From contig JARDYH010000001.1 of assembly GCA_029215795.1 (NCBI GenBank), positions 120,591,033 to 120,655,032 of the forward strand: 64,000 nucleotides of DNA, read 5' to 3'. Below, in pieces: positions 32,986-46,355 of the stretch. The stretch is from Anniella stebbinsi. Lineage: Eukaryota > Chordata > Lepidosauria > Squamata > Anniellidae. Under the pieces are notes generated by a model that worked only from the letters and a program-made list of their open reading frames with translations, did no database searches and had not been told where the DNA came from. A program made the translations under genes and the position numbers. Within the stretch, counting starts at the first letter, position 1, and every line of letters starts with the position of its first letter.

Positions 32986-33934
32986 TGTGTGCTCGTGTGT
33001 GAGAGAGATACACCCTCCCCATCCCCACATGAGCCTTTGGCACACAAAAGGTGAAAGGTATCTTTCCGTGGGTCATATCGTCCCAAAAGGTGTTCTTGAC
33101 TGCACTGAAATAGCATGGAGTTTTAGTCCAGCAATGTGAACATTTATTGTAAATATATATACTTTGCCTTTTCCCCCACTACAAAAAAGGGGTCGCTCAA
33201 GGCAGTTTACAAAATATAAGAAGCATAAAAACAATAACTAATAATTAAAACACATTTACAACAATCTAAACATCCACTTTCAAGTGTATTTCAGCCAAAT
33301 GGTATGTCTGTAATGAAGATAATCCCACTAGATCAATAACTCTATTATAGCCTAGTGAAATATTTAAATATATGTTATAGGAAAATGAATCTTCATCTTC
33401 ACTTAATTCAATCAACAGGAGAAACTGGAGATACATGATGAACTGGAAATTCTATTTTTTTCTTTCCTGCAAAAAATATTTTCTGGTTTCTTTTAACCAC
33501 TTTAGACATTGCTTCCATCATGCCACACTGTATTTGACTGATAGAACAAACATTCTGGAAACGTTAGTTGTCATGGTGTCATGTGGGAATTCCATGATTT
33601 GATCCTCCAACACAATTTTCTTCTAAAATGAGCCACGGGGGACCTTGCTTTGGGCTACCTCTTTCCCCTGATGCCCCCTTGATCCAGATCACTCCCTTTG
33701 GTGTTGCTATTAAATACAGAAGTAAAAATTAATTAAATAAAAAGTGAGCCAGGAGCAGAGATGTACTGAGTAGCGGTCTCCAACGTTGCCCATATAACAT
33801 AGACCCTCCCTGTGAGGACTATACATACGGCACAAATGTCTGCAGAGGGAGGCTCTCTGTGTATGTACAGCGGCCCTGTTCCCAGATTACAAGTTTACTT
33901 AAATTGTAAATTGAATGCCTGAATATGGAAGGAC
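32986..33934. other. Gene-free sequence
   Basis: No gene or clear repeat recognised on either strand. Confidence 0.5.
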
Positions 33935-34130
33935 CCTATCTTGGTGGCAGAACACATGCTTTGCATGTAGAAGGTCACAGGTTCGATCCTTGGAAACTCC
34001 AGTTAAAGAAAAGGATGAGGCAGCCGGTGATGAACACAGGATTCTTCTATACCTGAGACTTTGGAGAGATGCGGACAATCAGAGTAGACAACCCTGGTCT
34101 ACATGGATGAAGAGTGTAACCAGGAATAAG
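33935..34130 (+). mobile_element. tRNA-derived SINE
   Basis: TGGCAGAACACATGCTTTGC carries a degraded box A, and GGTTCGATCCT at 33980-33990 is a good RNA polymerase III box B, spaced as in a tRNA-derived SINE head. The body continues with CTCCAGTTAAAG, GGCAGCCGGTGATG, GAGACTTTGGAGAGATG and CAGAGTAGACAACCCTGG, a body I recognise from reptile SINEs. It is not a functional tRNA gene because the acceptor stem and anticodon arm are not conserved. Confidence 0.8.
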
Positions 34131-34189
34131 ACAATTTCTTATGTTCCTAACAATTGTCTTGAGGCCATTGAAATTGGTTATACTAGAAC

Positions 34190-34285
34190 AGCTTTCCCCA
34201 AGCTGGTGCCTTCAACTCCCATAATTTCCAACCAGTACAGCCAATGGCCATTTTGTACATCTGGAGGACACCAAGTCGGGGAAGA
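34190..34285. repeat. Short 'aactcccata' repeat fragment
   Basis: CCCCAAGCTGGTGCCTTC, AACTCCCATAATTTCC, AGCCAATGGCCATTTTG and TCTGGAGGACACCAAG follow the same order as the copies at 36062, 38435 and 42590. Confidence 0.6.
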
Positions 34286-34442
34286 CTGTACTATAAGGAT
34301 GCAGAATTTGTCAAACTCTTTAGGAAATGTATCTCAAATAGCACTTTTGGGGGCAGCCATTTGTGAATGGTTATTGACAAGACAAAATGAGAGTCATATT
34401 TGAATGGGTGTTCTAGGGAAATTTAGGAGTCACTTCACACTC

Positions 34443-34706
34443 AGGCAGAGGTGGGCAACTTCTGAGGGTTGGGGGCTGAATTGCCCCCTAGAATTCATTG
34501 GGAGCCTCACCTCGCCTCCATAATTGCTGATGAATTTGCTGCGTCAGCAACAAAAATCAGGCCAACTTTGCAAGGAAATAAAGCATGTGGGGAGCCTACA
34601 CTTTGTTTGCAAGCAGATGCATGGAGTGTCAGGGGTAGGGGACCACAAAAACAGCTATGGGGGCCACATGTGGTCCATGGGCCATGTGTTGTCTTCTCCT
34701 GCACTA
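34443..34706. mobile_element. hAT-like element with 'gcagaggtgggcaac' end
   Basis: The left end GGCAGAGGTGGGCAACTTC and the right end TGTTGTCTTCTCCTGCACT are loosely inverse. GGGGGCCACATGTGGTCC near the right end is typical of Charlie-type elements. Confidence 0.5.
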
Positions 34707-34719
34707 GGGGACTCTAATG

Positions 34720-37700
34720 GAAACCTGGACATAATGGCTTCCCAATTCACCTGAGTGGAAGACTTCAAGGGAATAAATGGAGTAGACCACATTCACAGGA
34801 GCTTGGATTGTGTACTGCAAAATGTTTGAGTTTTGAAAGTCAGTGGTTAGTAATGGTGGCATGTTGGACTAATTGAAGGCTTGGATGTTACACACAAGTA
34901 TCAAGAAGCATAAGTACTTTGTGTACCTTGTCACAGTTTATGTGGGGCTAATGCATTTTGCCCTGCAGAGATGAATAGGAGTCGAGTATGGAGATGATTT
35001 ACCTCAGCTCAGGGGACATTTGTGTATTCCCGCTCTGCATGAATGTTACATAGAAAGCACAAAATGGAAGCATGGGTGATTTACTCTGAGGCAAGCCAAA
35101 AACCAATTTGAATCATAGCTGGGATTCTACACATTTATTTGGACACAAGTCCTAAATGGGACTAAATGGGATTTATTTATAAGGAGTTGTGCTTAGGAGT
35201 TGGATATGTTTTGGATTGGCTTTCACTTTTCAGTAGTATTAAATTAAGACTTCCATATAGTTGATTACTGCCACCCTTCACCCCTGTTGTTGACTTAGGG
35301 AGCTGTCTGCACATTTGTAGCCAAATTCATAGGACTGCCAAGGTTGGGGTTAAATTATGCTGCATTGGAATGAATGTTATACCAAATGAATATGAGAATC
35401 TTGCTGGGAAGAATTACAATTAATCTGTAATATGTTTTCTGGAATCACAAAAAGCAGACTAATTTAGAGTAATAAATACAATTGAGGAAAACTGATCTGC
35501 TTTGTAGATATTTTACAAAGAGAAAAAGAATAAACTCTTCAGATAAATTATTCAGAATGAAATATTTGTACAGCTCTGGTGAAATTTATTATACTACTTA
35601 CATGCACAGATTTACTTATAGAGAAGACATTAAAACCCCCCTATAGCTATAGCCTTTCCACCCAGTGAACAATTTTTCTTCTAATTTCTATTGCTTTTTT
35701 TAACAGAAGTGTTTTAATTTTAATGTCTAAATATTGTAATGTGTAAGTATTATGATATCCTATCCATAATTGAGGCAATCCATGCAGAGTTATACATGCT
35801 TAAACCTGTTGGTTTCAATGGTGTTAGGTGTGCATTATGTGTGTGTTGGATTGTGGCCTCTGTTTATTTTCTAAATTTAAACCTCTAGAAAATAGTACAC
35901 CTTAAAACAGAAGCCCCCTAGCAGTAGGAAACTGACAGTGCCTGCATGGTTAGGTGAGGCTCAGGTACAGGTTTAGTTGTAAAGAAAATTGGAAATATCA
36001 GAAATATGGTTAGTTGTGGCTGTACCTCAACTATCAAAAGGGAAAAAGTATACTGTATTGCAGAGGTAGGCAAACTGGTGCCCTCCACATGTTTTGGACT
36101 ACAACTCCCATAATCCCTGACTATTTCTTATGCTGGTTGGGACTAATGGGAGTCCAAAATATCTGAAGGGTACCGGGTTGACTACTTGTGCTGAATTGGC
36201 ACTACTTATCCTAACCCTAAACAATACTGGGACAATGTGCAAAAATCAGATGAGGAATTAGCTAAATATGTTTTAAAAAAGTCTTCTTGCAGAGTTTTTT
36301 AGGGGAGGGTTCTATTTCGTTTTTTAGGCATTTTCTGCAGGCCCAGGGCAATATGAAAGGTAGTCAAGGACTAGAAGCTGAAGAGGCTGTTATTTTAGGC
36401 ATCGTTTGCATCATCTGCCTGAGGCGACCATGGAAGAAGCTACAGGAACTACCGTATTGTATCATTTCTTGAGCAGAACTCATGAGCTGAAATTACTCCA
36501 CTGGTACAGGCCCCTTTTCCCCAACATCTTTTCAGAAATTGTTTGCTGTGCAGGTTGGCTGGCCCCCTGTATGTGAAAACATTGGCAAGAGCACGACACG
36601 TATGCCAGACCAAAGCTTTCAGGTTTGTGCCGAGAGCTATACTCTCAGCTCTAAAGGACCATCTTCTTCCATACCAGTCTGCCTGTTCTCTAAGATCTGT
36701 TGGGGAGGCTTTTCTCTGTATCCTGATGTTGGGTGACCAAAGGCTCATCACACCGGCATTTTACTGCACTCTCATCATGCCTCTTTTGCAATGTGGTACT
36801 CACATGACGTCATGCCTCTCCTGCAATCACCTCACCTCTTCCCCTCCAGTTTTTGTGTTTTCCTAGAGCAGGGAAAGTCTGCAGGATTAAAGCACTCTTC
36901 CACCCCCATGTATTGCCATCCTCATACTATGTCTTTTGTCGGGGGCGTGTGCTTTGAAGGGAGGTCTTGTTGACGAAAGAAGAGGGTGGGGGCAGTTCTC
37001 CTTCTCCAGCACACCATGTTGAACAACAGGTATGTGCTGAGTCAGTTGAACAGACTTTCACTGCTCCAACTCCACCCTCATTGCCCGCAGAAACGGCACC
37101 CAGCAGATGAAATGTTAAATCGGTAAAACGCTAGACAACAAAGCCAGAACGAGGGGGGGAGGGAAAGGCGCCCATGTCCATCACATTGTTCATCAACAAA
37201 AAGAACCAATGAACTGGAGGGGGAAGGAGAAGGGGCTGGGGAAGTGGGAGAGCAAACAAGCAACGAGGTGAAATAGTGCAACAGCGCACGCACGTGAAAA
37301 TGACCAGCGCTTGCTGCGCTAATGAAATGGAGGTCAAAATTGCAGGTGCATATCAGGAAAAAAAAAGTAGGTATGATGGAGCTGCAAGGCAAGACTAGTA
37401 GAGATGCATGAGGGAGCCTTCTCTGTGCTTCCGCTGAAGCTCTCAGGAGGAATGTTTTCAACTGTTGATATAGATGAGTGGTTATCAGCATATCATGGGC
37501 AGATTCCTTAGCAAATGAGTATAAATACAAGAATACATTAAAGAGAGAGGGAACAAAATTTACATGTTATCCATTTAGCAGCTCAGAGGGAGGAAAATAT
37601 ATGTTTTTCTTGTTGTTTTGCATGTGTTTGAAGATTTGCAGCCACTACTGAATCCTGGGAATGCCCCATCCCCAAGACTACAAAATCTAACTCTGCACTT

Positions 37701-38434
37701 TCATTCACACAAAGTTCTGAGTCCTCTGATCTCTTCTGTCAAGAAAAATAGCTGACATTCCAAACGTTGAAGAAATCCAAACAGACAGAGTCACGATCCA
37801 ACAAACTTTATTAATGACTACGTACGTAGGAGGAGGCCAATACCAGCGAGCTGATTCTGGCCAACTGCCAAACAAAGGCAACATGCAACATTATCACCTC
37901 ATTCTGCTAATAACATGGTGGCAGCAGAAAAATGATAACCGTGAGTGAATTTATAGGGGAGGAAGAACATTTATGGTGCTGCTCAGTTTGTATTCATGTT
38001 GACTAAATCCCGGTTGTAATGGCAAAAGAATTACTTGCTGAAGAATGACTAGTGACACCACATGTCTCCATTTCAGAGATATTTGTGCCTTCTTACAATG
38101 TTGCCTTTTTCAAGACAAATTCATGGCAGATTTGAAAATTGAGATCAAGCTAATATATATTCATTAAACAAAAACCTACAGTTTACAAAAACAATGTTAA
38201 GGCTCTACAGATTCCAGCCAAGCACCAAAAAGCAGGGAAATTGGGAGTTAAGGCTCACAAGCCTTAACGCCACATCCTCCCTAAGGAGGCAGAAAGTGCA
38301 AGTGAAATTCTAATTCTCCCAAAGCAGATAAACCATGAGGACAGGGTGGAGAATATGATATGCAGAGGTGACTGTGGGGTTGTGGAAAACTGATCACGAA
38401 CAACTTAGGGCCACCTACTTCCCTTTTTTTGTTT
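34720..38434. other. Gene-poor sequence with minor repeat pieces
   Basis: No host exon recognised. A 'TTTGGACTACAACTCCC' repeat fragment lies at 36062-36175. At 36520-36740 the plus frame TKAFRFVPRAILSALKDHLL ... PYQSACSLRSVGEAF faintly resembles an L2 C-terminus. The open frame at 37078-37530 on the minus strand is made of low-complexity pyrimidine-rich DNA and is not believed. Confidence 0.45.
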
Positions 38435-38505
38435 AGAACAGCCCTTCCCCAACCTGGTGCCCTCCAAAGGTGTTGGACTACAACTCCCATCATTGCAAGT
38501 CAGTA
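38435..38505. repeat. Short 'ggactacaactcccat' repeat fragment
   Basis: CCCTTCCCCAACCTGGTGCC, CTCCAAAGGTGTTGG and ACTACAACTCCCATCATTG match the other copies of this short family. Confidence 0.7.
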
Positions 38506-38822
38506 TGTCCCTTGGTCAGGGGACATACTGAAGGGGGAGGGATAGAGGGGGCCCAAACACCCCATAGAGAAGATGAGCATGCCCGGGACTCGGTCCCATT
38601 AAACTCTATGGTTCTTACTCCTGAGTAGACATGTCTAGGTTTCCTGACCAGAAGAACATCAGCTTCCCCTTGCCATGCCAACATTGACCACAAACTTCTC
38701 CAAAAACTAATTGTAATACTTTCTCTTCCTTTATCTTGTTTAATATGATCTTAGGAGAAAGCATAATGTGTTGTTTTACCGTAATTGTGTAGTTTCAGGC
38801 TGCCATATTATTGTATTTGGAC

Positions 38823-39142
38823 TAGGCTGATCATATGAAAAGGAGGAGAGGGCTCATATAACTTTAACAGTTGTAGAGAAAAGGGAATTTCATCCAATGT
38901 CATTTGTATGCAATTAGTTCCTGGTGAAATTCCCTGTTCATCATAACAGTTAAAGTTGCAGGGGCCCTGCCTTCTTTTGTATATGGTCACTCCAGTATAG
39001 TGCCTGCAACTTTAACTGTTGTGATGAAGAGGGAATTTCACCAGGGACTAATTGCATACAAATGACACTGGCTGAAATTCCCTTTTCTCTACAACTGTTA
39101 AAGTTACATGAGCCCTGTCCTCCTTTTCATATGGTCAGCCTA
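38823..39142 (+). mobile_element. hAT-like foldback element, 320 bp
   Basis: Begins TAGGCTGATCATATGAAAAG and ends CTTTTCATATGGTCAGCCTA. Arms and centre as in 29213-29532, but with the CATATGAAAAGGAGG sub-terminal variant at both ends. No clean 8-bp duplication was found. Confidence 0.88.
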
Positions 39143-39189
39143 AATATACAAAAGTTAAAAATATAATTAAATACTTTTCAATATTAAAG

Positions 39190-39470
39190 CATTTTAAACA
39201 TTTTAAATACATAACAATTTAAAAGTCAAAGGTATAGACAGAGGTCCAGATTATTTGCCAAAGGCCTGCTGGACCAAAAAAGGGTTTGTCTGCATCCAAA
39301 AACACATCAAGGAGGGAGCCAGTGTAGACTGCAAGGATTAGAAAGAAAATCCATGTGTACACTATGCAAAGTAAACGATACCTTCTAAACCTTATTAAAA
39401 AAACAGGGTGACTAGGCCGAAACCAATGTTGTAGGCCCAGAAGCACTTTGAAAGGTTTCAACATTGTACT
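39190..39470 (-). mobile_element. Probable L2-type LINE 3' fragment
   Basis: The words GCCAAAGGCCTGCTGG, CACATCAAGGAGGGAGCCAG and the AT-rich start resemble the 3' part of squamate L2-derived elements on the minus strand. The 81-residue hydrophobic frame here is therefore not considered a gene. Confidence 0.45.
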
Positions 39471-41534
39471 TAAAACTTAACACCGGCCCAAACTAATTAA
39501 ATGAAGTGTTTGAAGTTTTCAACTTTATAGCAGTATGGACCAAACTCTTAGAAAAGCGGGAAGGAGCACTGTGTGTGAGTGGGGTGGGGGAAATTAAAAG
39601 AAAGGTATAGCTACCTATTCCCAGGAGAGATCTGAAGATCAGGTTACCATGGATTCAGAGGAGCCACACCCTGCTTCACCAGGGAGCAAAAGAGCAAACT
39701 GGCCTTATGAAGATAGCCCAAAATACTCTCAGAGCCAAAGGAATGCATGTTCCAGAAGAGAAAAGAGAAACTCTTCTTCTTCTTCTTCACTCAAAAGGTC
39801 TGTGCTAGAGGCAGCGGCCATTTCACTCACTCACCCCACATTCTAAGGCAGGAGGGAGGGGGGAGAGCGATGCTACTGAGCATGTGTCAGTGTCGCATTA
39901 TGAGGGAAGCTGGTCGCCTCATTGACTTGAATGAGAGCTTAAAATAGTCCTTAAAAGTCAACCGAAGGGAATTTTTAAAAAACGAAAAGCTTTCCACCAA
40001 CTACAGTCAAGGAGGAAGAAGACCCCACCACTGGATTAATTAATAAGGCTCTAGAAATTATGCAAATTGTGAACACAAAAAGTCTCAACCCGGAAGTAAA
40101 TTTACAAAAGCAGGGAGACAGGTTTGTATTCCTTTTCTACCTTAAACTGCTCTCCTTCCCTCAATCTTTCACCAATCTTCTTGAAATTTTCAGGTAAAGT
40201 AAAACAAACATTTCTTTCTGGCACATGTAAATTTCAGAAAGGTTGGTGAAACATTTTCGATTTTATGGCTGTTAGAATGACCCCCCCCCAATTATCACTT
40301 TAACATGGCGGAATGTTTTTTTTACTGACGGCCCTTAACAGTGGAGGCACGACTGTGCCTCCATTAATAATGGATATCATGGTTTGGGTCAGAAACTTGG
40401 TGGATGTATGCTACAGTAGAGTGCATGACGCACTTTGGAAAACGAAGTCACTGTTTTCTCTGAGAGATATGCATACATCCTGGAGAGGTTTTAGCAGAAG
40501 ACATAAGCTGGGCAACGGGATACATTGCCACCTTTTCCCTGCAAAGGTGCTTGAAAGAAACATCATCCCACCCCCACCCCCGGTGAGGATGACCATTGGA
40601 TGTGGCATTTTCTGATCTGACACTCTTTCTGCTGTGCAAAATGAATGATTGCATGCTCAAATACCCTTCTTTCCTGTGAACATTATAGTAAACCTGAACG
40701 TGGTTATCCCTTTAATTTTGACAGTGTAGAAGGCATCGGTAGGAGGTTTAGCAGCCGAGAAATGCATTAACCTCATGCAGATTTTGTCCTACAAATCAGC
40801 AAGGACTGGAAGAGACCATGCTGCTACAGCAGCTGTTTCTTAGGTCCATCCGCACGAATCCTAAAATTCTCCCTCAAACCATTTTGTGCCTGCAGAGAGG
40901 GCTTTCATAAGCCCACAAGAAAGAAAGACATACAGTCTATTAACTTTTAAGAACTAAAGAAATCTCCCAAGTTTCTCCCCTCCCCTTTACTTCCATCTTG
41001 GTGTGCTGGGATATTTGGTTTTGGAAACAGGGATCACATTCTATGCATTCTAGAGAAAGGATTTGGAGTAGTATAGGTTTGGCTTACACTTGGAGTCTGA
41101 CTGAGCACCAAGTTTGGAATTTATCTCCATATTGTCAAATGGCTGGTAACCATATAATTTTGCTTTACCTTGCAGTAAACTTGCATCTGAAGCAACTGGA
41201 TCTGAGGAGCACCTGTTCTCAGCTTGTGATATGCTACTGCCTCCATTGCTAAGGTTTCTTGGCACAGGGATGAGTGGGTGGATGGTTGGTTCTGCCTAAA
41301 TGCAAAGCTTTGTTTGGATTTGATGGGCTTCAGATCCTCCCAGCGTTATAATCCTAATCATAGTGTACTATAAAGCAGATACTTGGCAGGACCAAGAAAC
41401 AAAAACTTCTTAGGTACCTAGAAGGCGGGGAATATCTTGAGACCATCTCAATTCTTACCAGGAATTAATATGATGACAACTCAGTTAAGATGAATTTCTA
41501 GAACTCAAGGCTTAAGACAGATGTTCACATCTGA
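39471..41534. other. Gene-free sequence
   Basis: No exon or classified repeat recognised. A purine-rich block at 39650-39850 and a C run near 40282 are the only compositional features. Confidence 0.45.
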
Positions 41535-41889
41535 GGCTGCCTCTACAAGAGGCATTTAAAGCTCTTTCAAGGCGCATTAAAAAAATTACCTCTACAAGAA
41601 CGGAGCGCAAATCAGGCGTAGAGGCGCGCTATCCCTCCGATTATGCGCATTATCGAATGCGCGTTAAATCGCGAGTTTTATTTTGCTCCGGCCGTTAAAG
41701 CGCATTTTGACTATGTGAACAAGCGCTTATGTGCATTAACTACTTGTAAAGCGCATTTTGGTCATCCGTTAATGCGCTTCACCGCCTCTCGCCGCCTCTC
41801 GTGCAGAGGTATTAGGCGTAAATGCGCTTCAGCGATTATGCGCATAATCGCCTAACCGGGTGCAAAAGCGAATCCTTGTAGAGGGGACC
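41535..41889. mobile_element. CpG-rich MITE, family A copy 1 (355 bp)
   Basis: Begins GGCTGCCTCTACAAGAGGC and ends GGATTCGC...CCTTGTAGAGGGGACC, so CCTCTACAAG is inverted at both ends. TGA flanks both sides (41532-41534 and 41890-41892), a possible 3-base target duplication. The interior is unusually rich in GCGC and in repeated words GCGCATT, AATGCGC and GCGATTATGCGCATAATCGC. No coding capacity. The second copy at 46356-46703 is nearly identical. Confidence 0.88.
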
Positions 41890-42589
41890 TGAGAGGTGAG
41901 TCTGCTGTGAAGCTGTAACCACTCCTTTTAAGATACCTGTTACATTTCAAAACTCAATCAAATCTAGAAGCAACTGGTTCTTCCTTTTCCAGAGGCTGAC
42001 TGGGTGGAATGTTTATTGGCTGGCCCATAGGAACGCAACAAATCAATCAATCAATCAATCAAGAAAATTCCCATTTCCCACCTTCCTATTTGGCTATGTA
42101 TGGGGCTAATTGGCTAGCTGCTTTGGCAATCATGAGCTTCCTTCAAGCTTTTTCCAAGTACTGAAAAACTAAAAGGATTGGTTTTTAGAAATGTTTAAAA
42201 GACTAAAGATTCTGGATAATTGAGAAAAAAAGCTCTCTCCACCCTGTCTGCATGGGCAGGGCGGGGTGAAGAAATTTACAGTATCAAATATACCAAAACA
42301 CATTTTTTTAAATGTGTGCTTTATTTTTTTAAACCTGTATAAATAAATACAAAATGACAAAGAGATTTATGTTTACTAAACATTGCATTTGATTGTATGA
42401 CATTACACAGTGTCTGTCACAATAGGTTGACTTAAAATTGTGTCCTTTCAGCTGTTGGTGCATAATTACATAACATATAAGGATAACAATTAGTCCTGAA
42501 GCTGCATCCAGCCACCCTTTTCAGTGAAACCCCTGAGTGCTTACATTTGTAAAAGAGTGTTAGGGGAGCCATCAAACCAGCCTTCCCCA
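41890..42589. other. Gene-free sequence with (TCAA)n at 42041-42062
   Basis: Contains a short pure AATC tetranucleotide repeat and no recognised gene. Confidence 0.5.
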
Positions 42590-42680
42590 CTCTGTTGCTC
42601 TTCAGATATGTTGGAATACATACCATCATCCCATGCTAGCTGGGGATGATGGGAGTTGTAGTCTAACTCTGGAGGGCAAA
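42590..42680. repeat. Short 'gatgggagttgtagtc' repeat fragment
   Basis: TGTTGCTCTTCAGATATGTTGG, trimmed to its core CTTCAGATATGTTGG, then CATCATCCCATGCTAGC, GATGATGGGAGTTGTAGTC and CTGGAGGGCAAAAGGC. This is the best preserved copy of the short family in the window. Confidence 0.7.
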
Positions 42681-42872
42681 AGGCTGCAGAAGACTGCATT
42701 AAACCATAGTGGCTGAATTCTGGGAATTTTGTAAGGAAAAACAAAATGAGAGAAGAGTGTTTCTCTTTAAAGACATACAATAAACAGCAGGCTTTCAAAT
42801 GTATTGATTTCTTAGAACACCATTTCCCTCCCCAGTGGTTGAAAAACCCACAAAAACGTCTAAAGAAAGCAA

Positions 42873-42873
<1 letters not shown>

Positions 42874-42906
<33 letters not shown>
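42874..42906. repeat. (AAT)n microsatellite
   Basis: About 11 uninterrupted ATA/AAT triplets. Confidence 0.97.
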
Positions 42907-45900
42907 TTATTTCACTACATTACTTAGTCACCTGAGATTCCCTTCCTCCCCTCCATGCTCACTGAAATATATTAATAGCCACAGAGTTTATTTTTGACAA
43001 ACATACATTACACATTTACTTTCATCATAGATTAAAACTTCATGCCTGGGTCTACCTAACATGATAGCATTCAGAGCTAGTTTTGTCATGTGTGTGAACT
43101 CACAAAGGTGGGAGCAGCATAGTGGGTTGGTTCAGTCTGGACTTTGTAGAGCAAACCTAAATCACTGCCAGCTGGTCACCACCACCACCATGTCTCCAAA
43201 TATGGCCCAGGTACTCCATGTTAGGTAAATCCAGGTCTAAATATGCATTGCATACAAGTATCCAATAGGACTATGCTTTTCACAGAGCATGAGGAGGAGG
43301 GATATGATCAGCCACTAAATGGAGCCTGTGAGTCTCCAAACACCTCAACGTGGAAGGTCAACTGCCAAGGTTCTAAAAGTGTACTTTGATTGCACTTTAA
43401 AATAATCAGCATTTAACGAATCTAGTCACTTAAATAGAGTTTGCTTTCCCAATAAGTGCTCCTTGTTTGCTACCAGCTCACTTGCTGGATTTCATCTGTT
43501 GTCTCAGACTCCCCCCCCCCCCCCAACCCTCAAAAAATGTTCTAACAGAATCATACCAGAGAAGGCTATGACTAATCAGAATAAGCAGTTGATGACTGAC
43601 TTCAGTCAATGAAGAAAACCTATTCAAATTAGTTCAGTAAATAGCTCTAAGATGCATTATTAATTATAGGCAGCAAGTGTCAGGCAATCAATGTGTGGTC
43701 TGTGAATGTTGTGACTAGTTGTTGGTGTGACCTTACATGGTTTACATTTCTTAGCTCAAAGAGTTTTTCTACTTTGTTACACTGAGGACCTCTGTTCTGA
43801 TTTGCCCCTTCTTTTCACCACATGTTCTGCTGTTATGGCTGCCCATATTGCAGGATGGGCGCTTTGAATGGATCCTGAATTAAAACATGGCTCCTTCTGC
43901 AGCACAGTGCAGCTACACTCTGACCAATGACTGAACTGATGGGTTGAAGGGAACGGAGAAGCACAATTGGACACAGGGTAAACATGACCAAGATTGTGCA
44001 TGCTCCACATCACTGAAATAGTTGTTAGTCAAGAACTATCAATTCTAATTCTCCTATTCACAACTGAGGATTTCTGTGTTATAGGCTATTTTTTATGAAT
44101 ATTTCTATGTTATAGACAGCACAGAGGAGGTCATCTGAAAGGCCTCCCATTTTGGAGGTCATAAGTACAGGTAGCGGGTTTTTTGAAATGCCCATTGCAA
44201 CAACTTGCATGGCTTAAGTGATGGAAGTGTCAAAGAAATCTTCAGTATATTCATTTTGTCATGGTCTCACAAACAACGTGAAAGCACCTAAAAACTGTCC
44301 TTTAAGAACCACTGGTCTAACTTGTAAAAAGAAAGAAAAAAGAAAAAAATTATGCCTAAGGACACCTTAAAAAGAGTCAAATGTTTCCAGAAGGAAAGGC
44401 AGGGCTTAATTGGTGTGAACATTCAGGTCCAGTTTGGACGCCTTGGTAAAAATATGTTGGTGCTCTAAGTGGACACCTCATTGTACAGACACAAGATTTA
44501 TACCCATGTTTGTTACTTGTACGATGAATGCTTCCACTATGCAAACTTTGTTGCTTCCTGGGCAGGTGACTATAGTGACCAGGCCTTGGCCTTGCAAACT
44601 AGTTTTCAATACCCAGATGAAATCTTAGAATATTTGAAGTATCAGAGGAAAGCATAAGCATGTTTTCTCACCACTGAGCATTTGTGGCCTGTCCCTGCAC
44701 ATGACTGCCCAGTAGACTACAGCCTTGGTATCCTTCTTCTTATTCATTAGAAAGGTGATGGTCAGGATTCAGGAAGCCAATTAGGGAGACAGGAGAAAAT
44801 AAACAGACCTTTGTATGTGATTCTACCTATGTTCGACTAGAATATTATATTTGGCGAAGTACAGAGGAAGCCAAAGTTTAAAAATAGCAAGCCTTAATTT
44901 CCTTCTGAAGGACATGAGAAAGCTATAAACTAGATTTATTGGCTGAATGAATGTTACATTCAGTTCTTCTTTGTCAAGTTTGCACTGTATCACTGTTATT
45001 CTTGAGGGTCTAATTCTTCCCACTCAAATGCTGCTGCTTTCCAGCTTACATCCCCAATATTTCTTTGAAAATGGAGTTCAGGTTGATGATACACTTTCCC
45101 CTCAAGAAGCTCCTTTAAATCAAACTGATGAGGAGCTCTGTAGGGGGAGAATCATATGCTAGTGGCTCAGTTCTCAGATTGCTTCAGGACCGTAGGTGGC
45201 TTCAGAAGCTGTTCCATTCAAATTCGTTCAGGATGAACCTGCAATAATTGGCTAATATGCAAACGCTCTTCCAATGTGCATAGGAATGCAATGTTAAGAA
45301 ATGCACACAAAACCAACATGTGTACATGCACTGCCCCAATGAGAAAACTGTGAAGGGTAAAAATAAGTTAATTACGTTGACATACTTTGGCGTTCTGTGC
45401 AGGCTGCTGTCATGCTTATAATGGTGCAGCTCCCACATGCACTGTGTGTAGGAGCTTGCAGCTCCATATTGGGGCTGCCATGATTTTTGTGATGATGGCA
45501 TCCCTTTAGTGGGCCACTATGATCATACAAATCATGTGTATAGCTCCCCTCTCTCAGTAGAGGACCAGCTTTCACAAATTCACATCCACAGAAGTGCTGA
45601 TTCATTGTGAGCCCTCTGCTCTTCCAAGAGATGTTGTAAATGCAAACTGGCTCACCCTTAGTCATGCTTCCCTTCAACTTTGCTTTTTTGCGCAATCTTC
45701 CAAAGAGCTTCATATGTGCAACAATCAGTTTAGTCGGCTTCATATCTAGTCATTCTGAAAATTGTGAACTTCTCATGGTCAGCCTGCTACAAGAAAGTGA
45801 CCTAATGCAGTAGTTCACTCTTAAATCTGCAGTGTTTAACATGTAATATTATTTTCAACTTATTTTACTGCTGTTTCATTGAAACAGAGGCACAGGTTTG

Positions 45901-45984
45901 GCACTGGGGCTGGGTTGGCATAATTGGGAAGAGACTGAGGTTTCCGTACTCTGGGAGGGCCCACTGCTGACCCCTGGCCCACCA
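42907..45984. other. Gene-free sequence
   Basis: No recognised exon or repeat. A run of 14 C lies at 43511-43524. Two frames look less like noise but match nothing I know: 44469-44657 plus (62 residues, rich in Y, F and D) and 45372-45743 minus (123 residues, with several C and H). Neither has splice-site or promoter support. Confidence 0.4.
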
Positions 45985-46355
45985 TAATGCAGCTCCTAAG
46001 TAAGCCTTAGGAGAGGCATTCCAACCTTTTAGAATAGGAGGAAATATGCAAAAGTTGGGAAACCATCAAATGATTGGCAGTCAGGGGAAAGAGGGTGGGG
46101 CCAGAAGAAGGGGGCATGGCTGTCTGGCAAACCCCAGAGGGCTGGATTGGGAGTCCACGTGAGTCGGAGGTGACCCTTGGGCTTGAGATTCAACATCCCT
46201 ACAGGGATGGGGTAAGTGGCAGCTACTTCTTTCTTCTGCTAGGATTGGGCCCTCTTGGGTCATGCCACTGATGGCTTGGTGACCGTGATTTCTCTCCTCT
46301 TCTTACCTTTGCCTTTGATCAGCCACAGCAGCCCCTGCTTGCTGTCACTGACTTG

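Noticed and set aside
33935..34010. Functional tRNA gene
   Set aside because: Only box A- and box B-like words remain; no cloverleaf and the body is a SINE.
33915..34403. 162-residue plus-strand open frame
   Set aside because: Most of it is the tRNA-type SINE and a short 'aactcccata' repeat; no protein features.
37078..37530. 150-residue minus-strand open frame
   Set aside because: Driven by pyrimidine-rich low-complexity DNA (PAPSPSPSSS); no start context, splice sites or domain.
39219..39464. 81-residue hydrophobic minus-strand frame as a membrane protein
   Set aside because: Flanking words look like an L2-type LINE 3' end and the frame has no support.
45372..45743. 123-residue minus-strand frame as a possible gene
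   Set aside because: No family match, no promoter or splice support; length is within chance for a window of this size.
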